The notes below the pieces were generated by a model. It saw only the letters and a program-made list of their open reading frames with translations, was not told the DNA's origin and searched no databases. A stretch of DNA of 62,500 nucleotides from Prorocentrum cordatum (Eukaryota; Sar; Dinophyceae; Prorocentrales; Prorocentraceae), in assembly GCA_963575745.1 (NCBI GenBank), contig CAUYUJ010019107.1, positions 15,001-77,500 on the forward strand. Direction: 5' to 3'. Positions 30,506 through 41,560 of this stretch are shown piece after piece; position 1 is the stretch's first letter, and each line of letters starts with the position of its first letter. Made by a program: the position numbers and the translations under genes.

Positions 30506-32160
30506 TCACAGTGCGCGCGCAGTGACTACCGCATCCCATCGGGTAATGCCTGGAAGCGTCCCATTCGCCAGCTTCTGCGGCGTCGTGCTCTCTCTGCGTG
30601 CCGGAAGTTGACTCGCCGCTGCGTGGCGGGCGCCTTTGATGGGGCCGCAAACGACGGGGGCCGCCGGCCGCAGATTCTTCACTTCATCGGGCGCGGTATC
30701 TGCCCATCTACGCGCAATTGCAGCGGCGGGTGGCGCGGGGAGACCGTGGCTCCACGGTGTCCTCGCTGGCGCCAACGGCGGGGCAAGCAGCGCGCAGCTG
30801 GCCCGCGGCGGCCCGGCTGGTTGCCGGCGCAGGTCACGCCCGTCAGCTGCCGAGGCCGGCGCAGCCGCTCCGGGCACTGCGCCCATTGTGCCCCGCGGGG
30901 CCGGAATCGCACACGCCCCGGGCGCGGCGCTGCCGGCTGAACCAGCAGCGCCCCCCGAAGTGCGAATTAAAAATGGACAGGCGGCGGCGGCCACCAGCGA
31001 AGGGGCCGCCCGCCTCTTGCCGCGATCCCGGACCACGGCGCCATCCTACGGGGCCAAGGCCTTTCGGGCCATGCGGGGCAACTCCTACCGATCGATACTG
31101 CCGCTCAAGTCGATGGGCAGATCGCGGCCCCAACGCTGCGTTGTTCGACCAAATCTGAGCTCTGGACCGCCTCCCTGATGTCCACATCTAGTGCGTATAG
31201 GCGCATTTTTCTACCTTGGGCGGCGTTCGTGTCCGAATGGCATCTCCTGGTCATATCTGGGACTCCATCGCGTTGTTCCATGATCGGAAGTCTCTTTACC
31301 CCAGAAAGTAAACTTACGCACGCACAAGACAATATTTGCCCGGGGCGGGAGCGACATCATCGCCGCCTCCCTCTTTCGGATATCCCGATATGGGCTTGCG
31401 CGCAACATTCTTTGCCATGGTTACTGACGTCTTGACAACGATCGCGGCAAGGGCTCGGCGGCCAAATCGACAGTCGCCCGGCCATCAGCCCCCGAGAATC
31501 GGGCCAGAAAGTTCTTTCCTCACTCAAGAACCCCCCCGCAGTTTTGTCCGCGACGTACTTCGACTCTGCGCGTGCAATCTTGAATATGAAAACAACCTCG
31601 TCTTCTCTTCCATCGGCGTCTGAATTTGCGATCCTAACGGCCGCGAACTATTCGACGGCTTGCGCATCAGGGCGCGGCGGCGGCAGCGTGGAATCAACAA
31701 AGCGCGCAGGTCGATCCCCCCCCCCCCCCCACCTTTCTGCAAGGACACCTTTTCCCGTGCATTGAAATCCAATATGGGCGATCCCGGAACTGATCCATTA
31801 TCGGTGGCGCAGCGGGGTCTGTTTCGGCATGTTCTGGGTGGCCACCCGTTGAACGAATGGCCGCCGACCAGGTTGCCGCGGGGAGTTCCGCCCCCTCGGC
31901 TTCGCTATTCAAGTGCCGTTTGTGCCTGGTGAAATATAACGAATTATTGCTAGCCGTGGTTGAAGCAAGTCACTCGTGCATTCCCATGTTTAATTACCCT
32001 CTCGAGGCCACGCTGGCGCAGGTTGAGATCAATCCTGCTAAGAGCTCTCCCCGCATGGGAAGCGCGTGGAATTCCAAGCCCAGCGGAAATGATTTCCAAG
32101 CCCAGTGGAACCAATCGTTCACTGCGCAGATCTCCCCATACATGATCGTACAATTTAGTC
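30506..32160 (-). pseudogene. Decayed minus-strand coding region, unknown
   Basis: Protein-like blocks on the minus strand, high to low: GLEIISAGLGIPRASHAGRA (about 32,080), NSEAEGAELPAATWSAAIRS (about 31,900), VKRLPIMEQRDGVPDMTRRC and RLYALDVDIREAVQSSDLVE (31,300-31,150), then an Ala/Pro/Gly-rich block to 30,506. Each is in a different frame. The style (Ala/Pro-rich linkers, minus strand) recurs at 50-54.6 kb. Confidence 0.35.
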
Positions 32161-32251
32161 CACGCCGTTCCAATGCTGCAGTACTAGGAAAGGCGTGATT
32201 TTATGCTGTGATTCCTGAAATCAGCCCACTTGGGCGGTTTGTTCAAAACCA

Positions 32252-32563
32252 TTGCCCCGTGAGGCGTCACTCGAAAATTATAAGTCAATGCAACCTGTAT
32301 ATGAGAGAAGAGCGCAATGCTTCCCAAATGTGCGCGATGCTCTGGGTAACAAGCTCAAGCTGGCACGTCGACGCGGGGTCAAATTGCCCCTGCAACGGAT
32401 GCTCCACGCGATCGGAGTAGCCGATCACGGGTGGTGGGACATCTTCGACGGAGAGCCCCCACGAGCTAAACCAGCGAGGGATCACATCCTGTCCGACATT
32501 CGGCGGGATGTTCTTCGCCGCTGGGGGCAAACGTACCAAATTACACGCGGGGCTCTTAAGTGA
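32252..32563 (+). pseudogene. Coding-like frame of 103 codons, unknown
   Basis: Reads CFPNVRDALGNKLKLARRRG, VKLPLQRMLHAIGVADHGWW and ILSDIRRDVLRRWGQTYQIT, with mixed residues and several Trp, Tyr and His, ending at TGA. No upstream partner is clear. No family recognised. Confidence 0.35.
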
Positions 32564-32825
32564 GCCTTGGTCCCACTCCGGGCATAGACCCCCCCCCCTG
32601 CGATAGCAATACGGCATTCTTGAAGCGACGTGCCACAATGGGCCAGGAGAGGAACGCATGCTGGTGTAATCATATGGTGCGTACGTGCGTTCTAAGACAA
32701 CGACGGTAGCGGAATGTCCTTGAACTGCCCGAGTCAACGCTGGAATTGGGAGTATCGTTGACGTTTACTTGCCTTCAACTGTCCCCAAAGAACTCACATG
32801 GGATGGTCAAGCAGATGAGAATCAC

Positions 32826-33240
32826 CTACTTGAACACACATAATGTGGACACATTGAGGCGATAACAAAGATACCCATGCATCGCCAACGCGGCGGTCTG
32901 ATGATCGAAGCCGTCTTGCTGCGCGTTCTTCGACGCGTTCATGCATATGAGTACCCTGCTTTTTAAATCCCTAACATGGCATGAACAATGTCTGAGAAGG
33001 TGCATTATCAGATATCCAACGCTGGCGGCTTCCAGGACGGTCCGACCGCTGAGTTCTTCCCAGAACTCCCCCGCGCTAAGAACAGCCTTCGTCGCGTTGG
33101 GCCGCGCGTCATCCAACGTCTCGAACAAATTCCACCTCGCGCGGATGTAGCGAACCACCGCAACATCTGTGGACTAAAACAATTCAACAATGCAGATATG
33201 GGGACGCGAGTAGAACAAAAACAAGTATGCGATGGCTGAT
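32826..33240. other. Overlapping coding-like frames on opposite strands, undecided
   Basis: Minus 32,826-33,158 (RARWNLFETLDDARPNATKA, then HLLRHCSCHVRDLKSRVLIC) and plus 32,988-33,239 (MSEKVHYQISNAGGFQDGPT, RVIQRLEQIPPRADVANHRN) both look plausible. I cannot choose between them by eye. Confidence 0.25.
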
Positions 33241-33596
33241 GGCCCATCTGATGCGGGCCCAGCCCTGCACGCCCAACTCCCTTTGAAATGTCCATCTGGG
33301 TAGCTCTAATCACAATGAGTTACTCTTCCCACGTCGCGACCCACGTCGTGCGCTTTTCCGGAACAGGATGGTGGATCTGAGGCTCGGGCCCGGAGCAAAT
33401 GTAGTGTCTGGCGGCTGGGCCGCCTCCGGGCGCGCGGGGGCCCCCTCTCTGCGCAAGTATCCTGAACTACGCCCGGGCCCTGAAATTGCGTCATTTAGAT
33501 CATGCGATGGTTTTTTCCTGTGGGTCGGCGAGGTCAAGCGTCGGGGCTGCGTCTATGGGCCCTGGCACGGCACCTTTCGAACGGGCGCCGGGTTCT

Positions 33597-34500
33597 TTAT
33601 CGCTTCAGGCCCCGCGGCATCATATACCCTTCGTTCGCCAGTGGCTGAGCCCCCGACGTCGTCAGACACCGGCGCTCCCATCTCCATGTTTGTTTCGCCC
33701 ACGGGTGCACATAGCGCCCCCCCCCCCCCCCATCCAGGATGAATTCGATGCTTCCCGACGCCGTGAGATCGACATTCACGCGGCCTTCGCCGGGGTGATC
33801 TTTCGTCAGGTACGATGGGCGCGCGTCGAGGCCCCCTTCGTTAGAGACAATCTGGAAGAAGGTCGGTCTGTACTTACGAACGAATGGACCCCGCACCTCA
33901 AGGTCTCCCTCATTGAACTCCGTCTTAAGAGTCCAGTCGACAATGTTGAGCATGGCAACTTTCCCGCGATCAGCGCAACGAAATTGCGAATCACGGCGGC
34001 GTGCCTCGCAGACATCTCCGAGATCCATGAGCGCTGCGGCCGCCCCCGCTGACCTGCCAAAATGAAACTCCCAAGGGTCTCGGGTCTCCGTCGCTGGGGG
34101 CAGCGCCGCGGCTGGACCGACGTGCTGCTCAGACGCCGCAGGCTGAATTTTTCTGGTCCGTTCACTGACTCTTCTTCCGGGGCGGCTTCCAAGACCCCAT
34201 TTGAACAAGGATCGGGAATGTCGCCCGCGGCGGCGTCCGTCTTCTCCCTGCCCGACTCGGGCGGGAGCAACCACGCGCGCTTCACCTCTGTCATCTGGTG
34301 CGTGTCCAACGTTCTCAAGTTTGACAGCGAATTGCCCCGCCCTGTATCCCCGAGAGCCATGCCTCTGGTCAAACCAGCGACGGGCCTTGTCGGCGCTGGT
34401 TTTCCCTCGGATGCGACAACAATGTTTCCGGGCAGGAAATTCTCCTCTGAGCCAGCAAAGCATCCGATTTCGCATTATGAGCATCGATGAAAGCGGCGGA
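33597..34500 (-). pseudogene. Decayed minus-strand coding region with a clear protein segment
   Basis: The strongest segment is at about 33,740-34,040: KVAMLNIVDWTLKTEFNEGD, LEVRGPFVRKYRPTFFQIVS, EGRVNVDLTASGSIEFILDG. Upstream, in another frame, are RTLDTHQMTEVKRAWLLPPE and EAAPEEESVNGPEKFSLRRL (34,330-34,130). At least two frameshifts separate the parts. The composition is that of a real soluble protein. I do not recognise the fold. Confidence 0.45.
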
Positions 34501-34509
34501 AATCGCCGG

Positions 34510-35400
34510 AAGAAGGAACAGGACAGTGCCACATGAGCCAGCAACTGAGCCACTAGCTTTGGGCGCCGCCGCAGCCTGTGCCACGCGCGACTCGCTAGAG
34601 CCGCCGGCGGAGCCAACATGTGGGGGGGCGCCCTTGACGCCGCGGAAACGCTGACTGAGCCAGCGAACGCAGCGTCGAGCCATTTCGCGCTGGCGCCGCG
34701 GCCTGCGCACACCATGGTGGCATTGCGGCCAGCTGCTCATCGCTCTGCTGTCCATCTAGCTGCGACCTCGCAATCACTCCTGAGCCCCTTCAGAGGCACT
34801 GACGGCGATAAAAGGGAGCAAGAATTCAACCGGGCGCCTATTGTCGAACGAGATGCCCCGCATGCACTCGAATTCCAAGCGAAAGGGCAGCGGGGGAGAT
34901 AAGTCGACATGCCCGCGATCCACAGCGGGATCAATGCCAGGGACCCATGCTGACTGAGCAGCACAGATTCGGTCAATTTCAGACTGCCCCCTAATCCATC
35001 TCTAGCCCGTCGCTGATGGGATGCAAATCGGTAACAGAAGTACCGCGCGAATGTCGAGACATTCGCATTTTGTCAAGGTCGCCCCTTTTCTTTGAAGAAG
35101 CGTGAAACGGGACGTCGCCCTTGCGCGTTGAAGCTCGCCTGTGAACTGCAGCGCGCTCGCAGCGGCCCATTGAAATTTCCTAAGGCAAGATGCGTCGCTC
35201 TCGGCGACCGCCCTGTCGCGTCGATTCGCGGAAGACCTCGCCCACATGGGGGGGCAGATAATATGCCCCCCCCGGGGCGAAGACTTCGCGCCCCCGTCTG
35301 TCGTTAACTTTGCCAGGGGGGAATTGCTTGCAGCCGACGTCGGCAGCTCCTGGCAGCTCTCGGTTTCTTCTCTTCACATGTCCCGCCCGTGGCGTTCTGA
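34510..35400. other. No gene supported
   Basis: GC-rich DNA with short protein-like pieces on the minus strand at most. No complete structure seen. Confidence 0.35.
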
Positions 35401-35409
35401 GCGCGAACT

Positions 35410-35657
35410 TCGCCCCCCCCCCCCCCCCCCCCCAGGCCAGCAAGCATTATCACTATAGGTTCGACCCTTGATCGACATCCGGGCGCCTATGGGGCGATAA
35501 AAATTGCCCGCGAAAACTCAGCGCCCTCTGCAAACTGTGACAGACTAGCCACTCGCCCCCGTAATGGCTCTCCTTGGGGTTATCCGAATGACCTCCTGCG
35601 CGCAGATGATAAAGCTTACCGCTGAGTTTGTTTATGTCCCGAATATACCATTCGTTT

Positions 35658-35699
<42 letters not shown>

Positions 35700-35772
35700 G
35701 TATATATAAATATATATATATGTGTGAATATATACATGTGTTTATATAATATATATATATATGCATGGACAG

Positions 35773-35809
<37 letters not shown>

Positions 35810-36085
35810 ACCCGCCCCACCCCACCCCGCCCACCCACCCGCCCCCGCCCCCCGCGCCCGCTTTTCGCAGCATTTGCGGCCGACGTGTTTACTGACATCC
35901 TTCTCGTTTGCCTCTTTTTCTCTTCTCACCTCCTTTTCTGCCTCCTTCTTTCTCTTCAAATATCTGCGTTCGCTTTCCAACATGCCAGCGTCAACTCTTT
36001 TCTCTCGCATATGACGGCGGCGCGGCGCGCGTTCTGCCGCCGCGCGCAGCGGAAGGCCAAAGGACACCGCCCCCCCCCCCCCCCG
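35410..36085. repeat. Poly-C tracts and (TA)n microsatellites
   Basis: C runs at 35,411-35,434, 35,772-35,810 (very long) and 36,070-36,084. (TA)n with TG/AT variants at 35,661-35,763. A pyrimidine-rich spacer lies between. Confidence 0.95.
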
Positions 36086-36309
36086 ACGCAGGAAATCAGC
36101 TTGTAAGCACCAGCGCACCAACACGTCGGATCACTAATTTTTGCGTTTTCAATTGGATTTTCTGGTTTCTGGGATGGAAATCAACGAAGCCCTGCGTTTT
36201 CGCTTTTTTCCCCATATCCTAAGATGGGGTTCTTGTTATTACTTGGACGCCTCCTACTCCTCCTCCTCCTCCTTCCTCCTCCTCTTTTCTCCTCCCCTCC
36301 TGTCGGACG

Positions 36310-36507
36310 TACTCAGACTTGCTCATACACAGACTTACTCATACTCAGACTTACTCATACTCAGACCTACTCATACTCAGACTTACTCACACTCAGACAT
36401 ACTCATATACAGACTTACTCACACACAGACTTACTCATACACAATATTAGTCACACCCAGACGTACACATACACAGACTTACCCATACACAGACTTACTC
36501 ATACTCA
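36310..36507 (+). repeat. 16-bp minisatellite (TACTCATACTCAGACT)
   Basis: About twelve head-to-tail 16-bp units with few substitutions, directly followed by the 152-bp array. Confidence 0.95.
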
Positions 36508-36508
36508 G

Positions 36509-37125
36509 CACCCCTAAGGGGAGCCGCCAGGGGTGGTTGCGCGGGCTCGTTCGCGGCCATTTTGTGGGGATGTCTCAGGCGGTTTGCCTGTTTCTGTGCC
36601 CAACATCCTTGGCTTTCGGAGCAGATTGGAGGATGTCTCGAGCGAGCGCTCATTTCCGCACCCCTAAGGGGAGCCGCCAGGGGTGGTTGCACGGGCTCGT
36701 TCGCGGCCATTTTGTGGGGATGTCTCAGGCGGTTTGCCTGTTTCTGTGCCCAACATCCTTCGCTTTCGGAGCAGACTTGGAGGATGTCTCGAGCGAGGCG
36801 CTCATTTCAGCACCCCTAAGGGGAGCCGCCAGGGGTGGTTGCACGGGCTCGTTCGCGGCCATGTTGTGGGGATGTCTCAGGCGGTTTGCATGTTTCTGCG
36901 CCCAACATCCTTCGCTTTCGGAGCAGATTTGGAGGTTGTCCCGAGCGAGGCGCTCATTTCAGCACCCCTGAGGAAGGGGGGCCGCCAGGGGTGGTTGCAC
37001 GGGCTCGTTCGCGGCCATTTTGTGGGGATGTATCAAGCGGTTTGCCTGTTTCTGCGCCCAACATCCTTCGCTTTCGGAGCAGATTTGGAGGACGTCTCGA
37101 GCGAGGCGTTCATTTTCACCCCCTA
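36509..37125 (+). repeat. 152-bp tandem repeat, four copies
   Basis: Units start CACCCCTAAGGGGAGCCGCC at about 36,509, 36,659, 36,811 and 36,961 (the last has AGGAAGGGG). They are over 90% alike by eye. Each unit carries GCGGCCATTTTGTGGGGATG and CCAACATCCTTCGCTTTCGG. The repeated frames (FACFCAQHPSLSEQ, CLFLCPTSFAFGADLEDV) follow the unit and have no independent support. Confidence 0.95.
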
Positions 37126-37194
37126 GGTGGGTCAATTTTTGAGGATGTCTCGATCGGTTTGCTAGTTTTGGTGGCCAGGCTCGCGGGCGCAGAT

Positions 37195-37445
37195 TCTTCT
37201 CAGGATGCCACAGGGGGCTCAAACAGGCTCCAGGAGGCCCCAGGAGACCACATGAGGTCCCAGGAGGCATCAGGAGGCCACAGAAAGACTCAAGAGGCCA
37301 CATGATGTCCCAAGAGGCTCCAGGAGGCCCCAGGAAGGAAACCACAGGAGACCCCAGGAGACAACAGGAAGCGCCAGGAGGCCTCGGAAGGCAACAGGAG
37401 GCCCCGAGAGGCCCCAGGAGCAGGAGGCCTCAGAAGGCAACAGGA
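37195..37445 (+). repeat. CCAGGAGGCCC minisatellite
   Basis: Units of 10-15 bp on CCAGGAGGCC(C/A), related to the CCCAAGAGGCC family at 525 and 12,785. Confidence 0.85.
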
Positions 37446-37454
37446 GTGGCTCCA

Positions 37455-37640
37455 ATCCCATGTGTTTTACGTATGCTCCTATCGATTGGGCCTCACCTGG
37501 AGCACGATTCTTTTATGTTCTACGTATGTTTCTATAGATGGTCCTTCTCCTGTGTGCACAATCCTAAATATTTTACTCATGTTCCTATGTATTGGGCCTC
37601 TCCTGGGGCACGAGTCCTTGGTGTTTTACGCGGCCCCAAG
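37455..37640 (+). repeat. ~60-bp tandem repeat, three copies
   Basis: Three units with GTGTTTTACGTATG(C/T), TCCTAT.(G/T)ATTGGGCCTC and CCTGG(A/G)GCACGA. Flanked on both sides by CCAGGAGGCC minisatellite. Confidence 0.8.
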
Positions 37641-37899
37641 AGGCTCTTGGAGACCCCAGGAAGCCCCAGTAGGTTTCAGGAGGCCCCAGGAGGCCCCAGG
37701 CTCATGCACAGAGACGCGCTCGTACTACTGAGGCTCATTCACACTCCAATTCATTCGCAGTTAGATTGATGTCCAGACCGTCACAACTGAAGCCCGTTAA
37801 TATTCGAAAGCTCTTGCGCCTAGACATTCGCGGCGGACAGGCCCACGCGAGTAGATGCACATATGGGGAGCTCCACGCAGTGAATATTTTTTGCATTTG

Positions 37900-38291
37900 T
37901 GGGATTCCAGGCCCCGACGAAACCTGCGCCGCCGCCCCTCCCCCAAGTCGGCGCCCTCATAATCCCAACAATCAAAATGAAAACGCGGGGCGCGCGAGGT
38001 CCGGGGTCACAAAGCCCTTTGTTTTCAATTTGATTGTTTAGATTTCCGGGATGGGAATGAACGAAAGCGTGCGTTTTCATGTGGATTTTTGCGATTTTTG
38101 AATTTCAGGCCCAGACGAAACCTGCGCCGCCGCTCCTCCCCCAAGTCGGCGCCCCCAGAGCCAGACAAATCAACGTGAAAACGCAAGTTGCGCGAGGTCA
38201 GGGGTCACCAAACCTTATGTTCATTATGATGTTTTAGTTTCTGTGATGAAAATCAACGAAGCCCTGTGTTTTCATGTGGATTTTGGTGATT
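37900..38291 (+). repeat. Dispersed CGACGAAACCTGCGCCGCCG repeat, left of the DIRS element
   Basis: Units of about 180 bp: CCCGACGAAACCTGCGCCGC, AAGTCGGCGCCC, AAAACGC…GCGCGAGGTC.GGGGTCAC, GTTTTCATGTGGATTTT. Two copies precede the DIRS element and several, mostly inverted, follow it (47,590-48,290). A related piece is at 36,140-36,215. This repeat is the insertion target of the DIRS element. Confidence 0.85.
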
Positions 38292-38722
38292 GGGCAATAA
38301 TAACTTGTTATTGCAAGTCATAAGTCGACGCCCCCAGGCGGGAGTGTCCCGCCGTCGGCGCACCGCGAGATGGCGGGCGCCCGCATGTCCACCCGCCACG
38401 CGCCGCCGCTACGTCGGGCGGGCCAGGCCCCGCGCGGGCATGCTGGCGTGCCGCGCGGCCGTGCGTCGGGGCCCCTCCTCCCTCCGCTCCTCCGCGCACG
38501 GTCGCGTTGTCTCCTCTCTGCCGCCCGGCCGCGGGGCGGGATATCAAGCGCCCGGTCATGTCTGCAGCGCCCCACCTGCCTAGCGTGCACTCTTAATCTT
38601 AAGGTGGGGCGGCTGGCCGGGGCGTGGTCCTCTGTCTGCCAGTACGCGGCTCTGGACCAACCCTGGGGGCGACGCGCGGGGCGTCCGTTCGCCGGAGTGC
38701 GTCGGACGCGACCGCGGTCGCG
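38292..38722 (+). repeat. Split direct repeat A1
   Basis: 431 bp nearly identical to A2 (46,948-47,372). I count about 20 substitutions and one 6-bp difference (CTTAATCTTAAGG here, CTTAAGG in A2). Begins GGGCAATAATAAC just after the host TGGTGATT and contains AATAAC-TT-GTTATT, a small palindrome. Confidence 0.95.
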
Positions 38723-39049
38723 GTTGCGGGGGCTTTTCCCTGCGGGTCCTGTGTACCATGGTTCACCTCGGGCCAACACTGCTGGTCCTTGGTGACCTAC
38801 GCGTTGTTTCTCCACCCTGGCGGAGTCTGTTTCACGGCCCTGAGGGGCCACGGCAATGCTATCAAGCCCAGAATTGCCTCTTACGTCGGCCCAGTGTGAC
38901 CGACGTACCCATAGGGCCCCCCCTCGCGGGTCCAGAGCGACCCTCGTCTGGCGGCCCAGAGTGGCCATTCAGTAGCAGGGCAGCCGATGCCAGCCCGCAT
39001 GTCTGGCGGCCCTAGAGCGGCCAATCTTCGATAGGGCGGCCGTTGCGGC

Positions 39050-39742
39050 TTGCTGACTGCCAGCAGACCCGCGCGTCTCGCTTGGAGGCCCATAGTGGCC
39101 AATCGTTGCAAACGTTTCTTTCGCATTCCCAGTGAACAGTCGAGCGCGAGACTCGCAGCGCGCCAGACTCGCAGCGCAAAGGCAGCGAACTCCCGCCGTC
39201 GGTCGACGGTTTTTGCTCTGGCTGCCGCAGGTTCGCAGCGGCTCCGAATGTCGGGTGAAGTCAGCGGCTTCTGCTTGCTTGCGATGGCGGAGCAGGCTGC
39301 GCAGGCGGCGCTCGTGCCGTTCGAGGCGAAAACAGAAAGGGGCTCCTTGGTGCGCACCGCATCCCGCGCGCGGGTCGCGTACGCAGACACAGTGTTGTCG
39401 CAGGCACGCGAGCGGCTTCGCTACCTGCTGGTTAAGGGGGCGGGCCCCAGGCTCCAGGGGCGGGCGCCAAGGGGCCCGCCCCTAGCAATGCCAGCACCAC
39501 CTGCCAACGAGAGCTGCTGGTCGCCAGTCCGACTCGGAGCAGTCGGCCCTCGGTTAGTAAGGCTGGAGCAGGTGCGGGCTGAACTGCGCTTCGCCCTGGC
39601 CCAATGCGCACCGCGTTTGCCGCGCGACGTCTGCCATATCATAATGGGCTACGCTAAGCCCCAGCTCGTCTCTGCGCCCGTGATACGCTACCGTCTAATG
39701 GCAATCCAGACAGCGGCGATGACGCACACTTCCGCCGGGTAA
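39050..39742 (+). CDS. Leader ORF of the DIRS element, unknown
   Basis: 230 codons from a TTG-type opening. Contains QAALVPFEAKTERGSLVRTA, RLEQVRAELRFALAQCAPRL and a final LPRDVCHIIMGYAKP.LVSAP with an F-box-like LP.(D/E)(V/L)…I(M/L)..(Y/L) pattern, though too short to claim. At 39,171-39,261 it includes nucleotides copied from the recombinase gene (see findings). It lies between A1 and the SAM/gag ORF, where DIRS elements do not usually have a gene. May be non-coding leader. Confidence 0.35.
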   Translation: MLTASRPARLAWRPIVANRCKRFFRIPSEQSSARLAARQTRSAKAANSRRRSTVFALAAAGSQRLRMSGEVSGFCLLAMAEQAAQAALVPFEAKTERGSLVRTASRARVAYADTVLSQARERLRYLLVKGAGPRLQGRAPRGPPLAMPAPPANESCWSPVRLGAVGPRLVRLEQVRAELRFALAQCAPRLPRDVCHIIMGYAKPQLVSAPVIRYRLMAIQTAAMTHTSAG

Positions 39743-39927
39743 AGCTGCGAGCGCGCCCGCCAGCGCGGGTCGCGGGCGCCTAGGGCGGCGCGCGCGACCG
39801 CAACGCCTTTAACAAACGCGCGCGCTCGTGCCGTGCGTGTCGTCCCAGTGTGGATTTGCGCGCTCCCTCCCGCAACTGGAGGCCGCATAAGGGTCGCTGC
39901 GCGGGCTACTAAGTACGCCGTGTAGCG

Positions 39928-40230
39928 ATGTCGTCTGACGACGAGGTGCCGTCAACGCAGCCCGCCCCATGTCGCGAGACGTGTCACATTGGCCCTTTTG
40001 TGTGTTCTTGCTGTCGCGCGTGCGGGCGGCGGGAGCATCCAGCCCCCCAGCGCGATCGCAACAGATCGTCGCCACGGAGGCGCACATCTGCCGCAGGGCC
40101 CTCAGGAAGCCCCTCGATGGAGCTGACGGCCACGGCGCCGCTTGGGCCGTGCGCACGAAGCGCGAGGATCGACCAGCTGGCCAGCGCATGCCCGCTCGGT
40201 AAGACGCGTGACCCGCGCTCACGGCCATAA
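39928..40230 (+). CDS. Small ORF in the DIRS leader, unknown
   Basis: 100 codons from ATG: MSSDDEVPSTQPAPCRETCH, GPFVCSCCRACGRR, then Arg/Ser/Pro-rich. The Cys cluster C…C…C-S-C-C…C could bind metal. No family recognised. Followed at 40,234-40,374 by a duplicated ~43-bp segment (GGCCAGGT(T/A)TC(C/T)GCAGGCA). Confidence 0.3.
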   Translation: MSSDDEVPSTQPAPCRETCHIGPFVCSCCRACGRREHPAPQRDRNRSSPRRRTSAAGPSGSPSMELTATAPLGPCARSARIDQLASACPLGKTRDPRSRP

Positions 40231-40486
40231 GCGGACCAGGTTTCCGCAGGCATCTCGCGTTGCGTTCCCGGCGCCGCCGTTCCCCCCCCGCGTTCGGGGT
40301 GCGCGCGTTCGTTTTGCGTCTGCGAAGCGGCGGGCCAGGTATCTGCAGGCACCTCGCTCGCGTTGCTACCGGCGTCGCCGTCTTTCTGTACGCGTGTTGA
40401 GTGCGCTGCGTTGCAGTCGGCCCGCCGCGCGATCCCCGCGTGTGCGAGCAGTGCGACGCTGGTGTTGTCTGGCTTCTTTGTTCGTG

Positions 40487-41560
40487 ATGGCGGACGGACC
40501 GCTGCTGAGCTTTCTGCGCCAAGACCCCGTGTTCGGGGCAGAATGGTAGGACATCGAATGCAAGGCTGCGATTGACTGCCTAGGCGCTAATAAGCTGCTG
40601 ACGCTGGCACAGCTGGCGAACATTCGGCTAGAAGAGCTGTCAGGCTCGGAGGGCCTGCCAGCGGGCGTGAAAGGCGTGCTCCGCCGCGCGCTGGAGCGCG
40701 CCACAACTGCGGGTAAGCAGGTAGCGTACGCGAGCGCGCCCGGCGAGCCCCCCTGGTCTGCACGCTCGCATCGGGGCGGAGGCCAATGTGGAAATGGCCG
40801 CCCCCGTGCGCCACGTAGACGTGGGCGCTGAGTTGGCGACGATTACGTTGAACGGCCTCAGCCAGACGATCTGGCCGAGGCGCGCCCTCACGTGAGCGCG
40901 CCAGCGGCGGTGACAGCGGTCGCTGCCTTGCACAGGAGCGAGAAATGTGATTGGATGGCTGCCGAGGTCGTACGCGCGAGAAAGAGGGGCTGCGCGAATC
41001 CTTTCGTTTACTCTGATTCGCGCGGCTTTCTCCCGACCTGGGCCGCGAGCGCCCCCGGGGTCGACGACGCAGACGCCAGCGGAGTGACGGCTGAGTGCGG
41101 CAGTAAAGGTCAGCGCGCGTTGTCGTGGGCCGAGTTTCACCTCGCCTACGACGCATGGGCGATTGCGGCTGCTGCCACTAAGCAGCTATCTTACGCACGC
41201 TGCTTGGAGCATAAAGGATTTGTGCTCCAGGTCCGCGACGTGCCAGCGCGCGCACGTAGCGGCGCGCGCACCCGTTGCCTTTCGCGAGGTGGCCTTGGAA
41301 GCTCCGCTCGCGGGCCGCAAGGCGGGGCTTGGGCCCCTGTACGACAAAATCGTCCGCAAGAGCTGGGCCGAGCGCTCGCGACAGAGCGGCGTCGAGAAGT
41401 TCAATATTGAGGAGGCCTCGAAAGGGCTCGACGCGTTGTCCCTGCGGTCTGCCGAGAACGAGTTCGACCGCGCAGCCAAGGTCGCCCGCGCGTGCCCGGG
41501 GCGTCGCGCGTCGCGCGTGACAGTTGCGTTTGCAGGCGCAGGGGCAGGCCGCCCAGGCCA
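40487..41560 (+). pseudogene. SAM-like / gag-like ORF of the DIRS element
   Basis: From ATG at 40,487: MADGPLLSFLRQDPVFGAEW, an in-frame TAG (40,547-40,549), then AAIDCLGANKLLTLAQLANI, LEELSGSEGLPAGVKGVLRR. This is the pattern of a five-helix SAM-like domain. After a frameshift at about 40,780-40,890 the body continues KCDWMAAEVVRARKRGCANP and LSWAEFHLAYDAWAIAAAAT, and after another (about 41,250) APLAGRKAGLGPLYDKIVRK, FNIEEASKGLDALSLRSAEN. Such a helical body upstream of the polymerase is the gag-like protein that packages element RNA. No zinc knuckle is visible in the sense frames. At least three breaks, so not translatable as it stands. Confidence 0.65.

Noticed and set aside
36509-37125. 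Protein with tandem Cys-rich repeats
   Set aside because: Open frames exist only because the DNA unit is repeated; substitutions between units show no bias to silent sites by eye.
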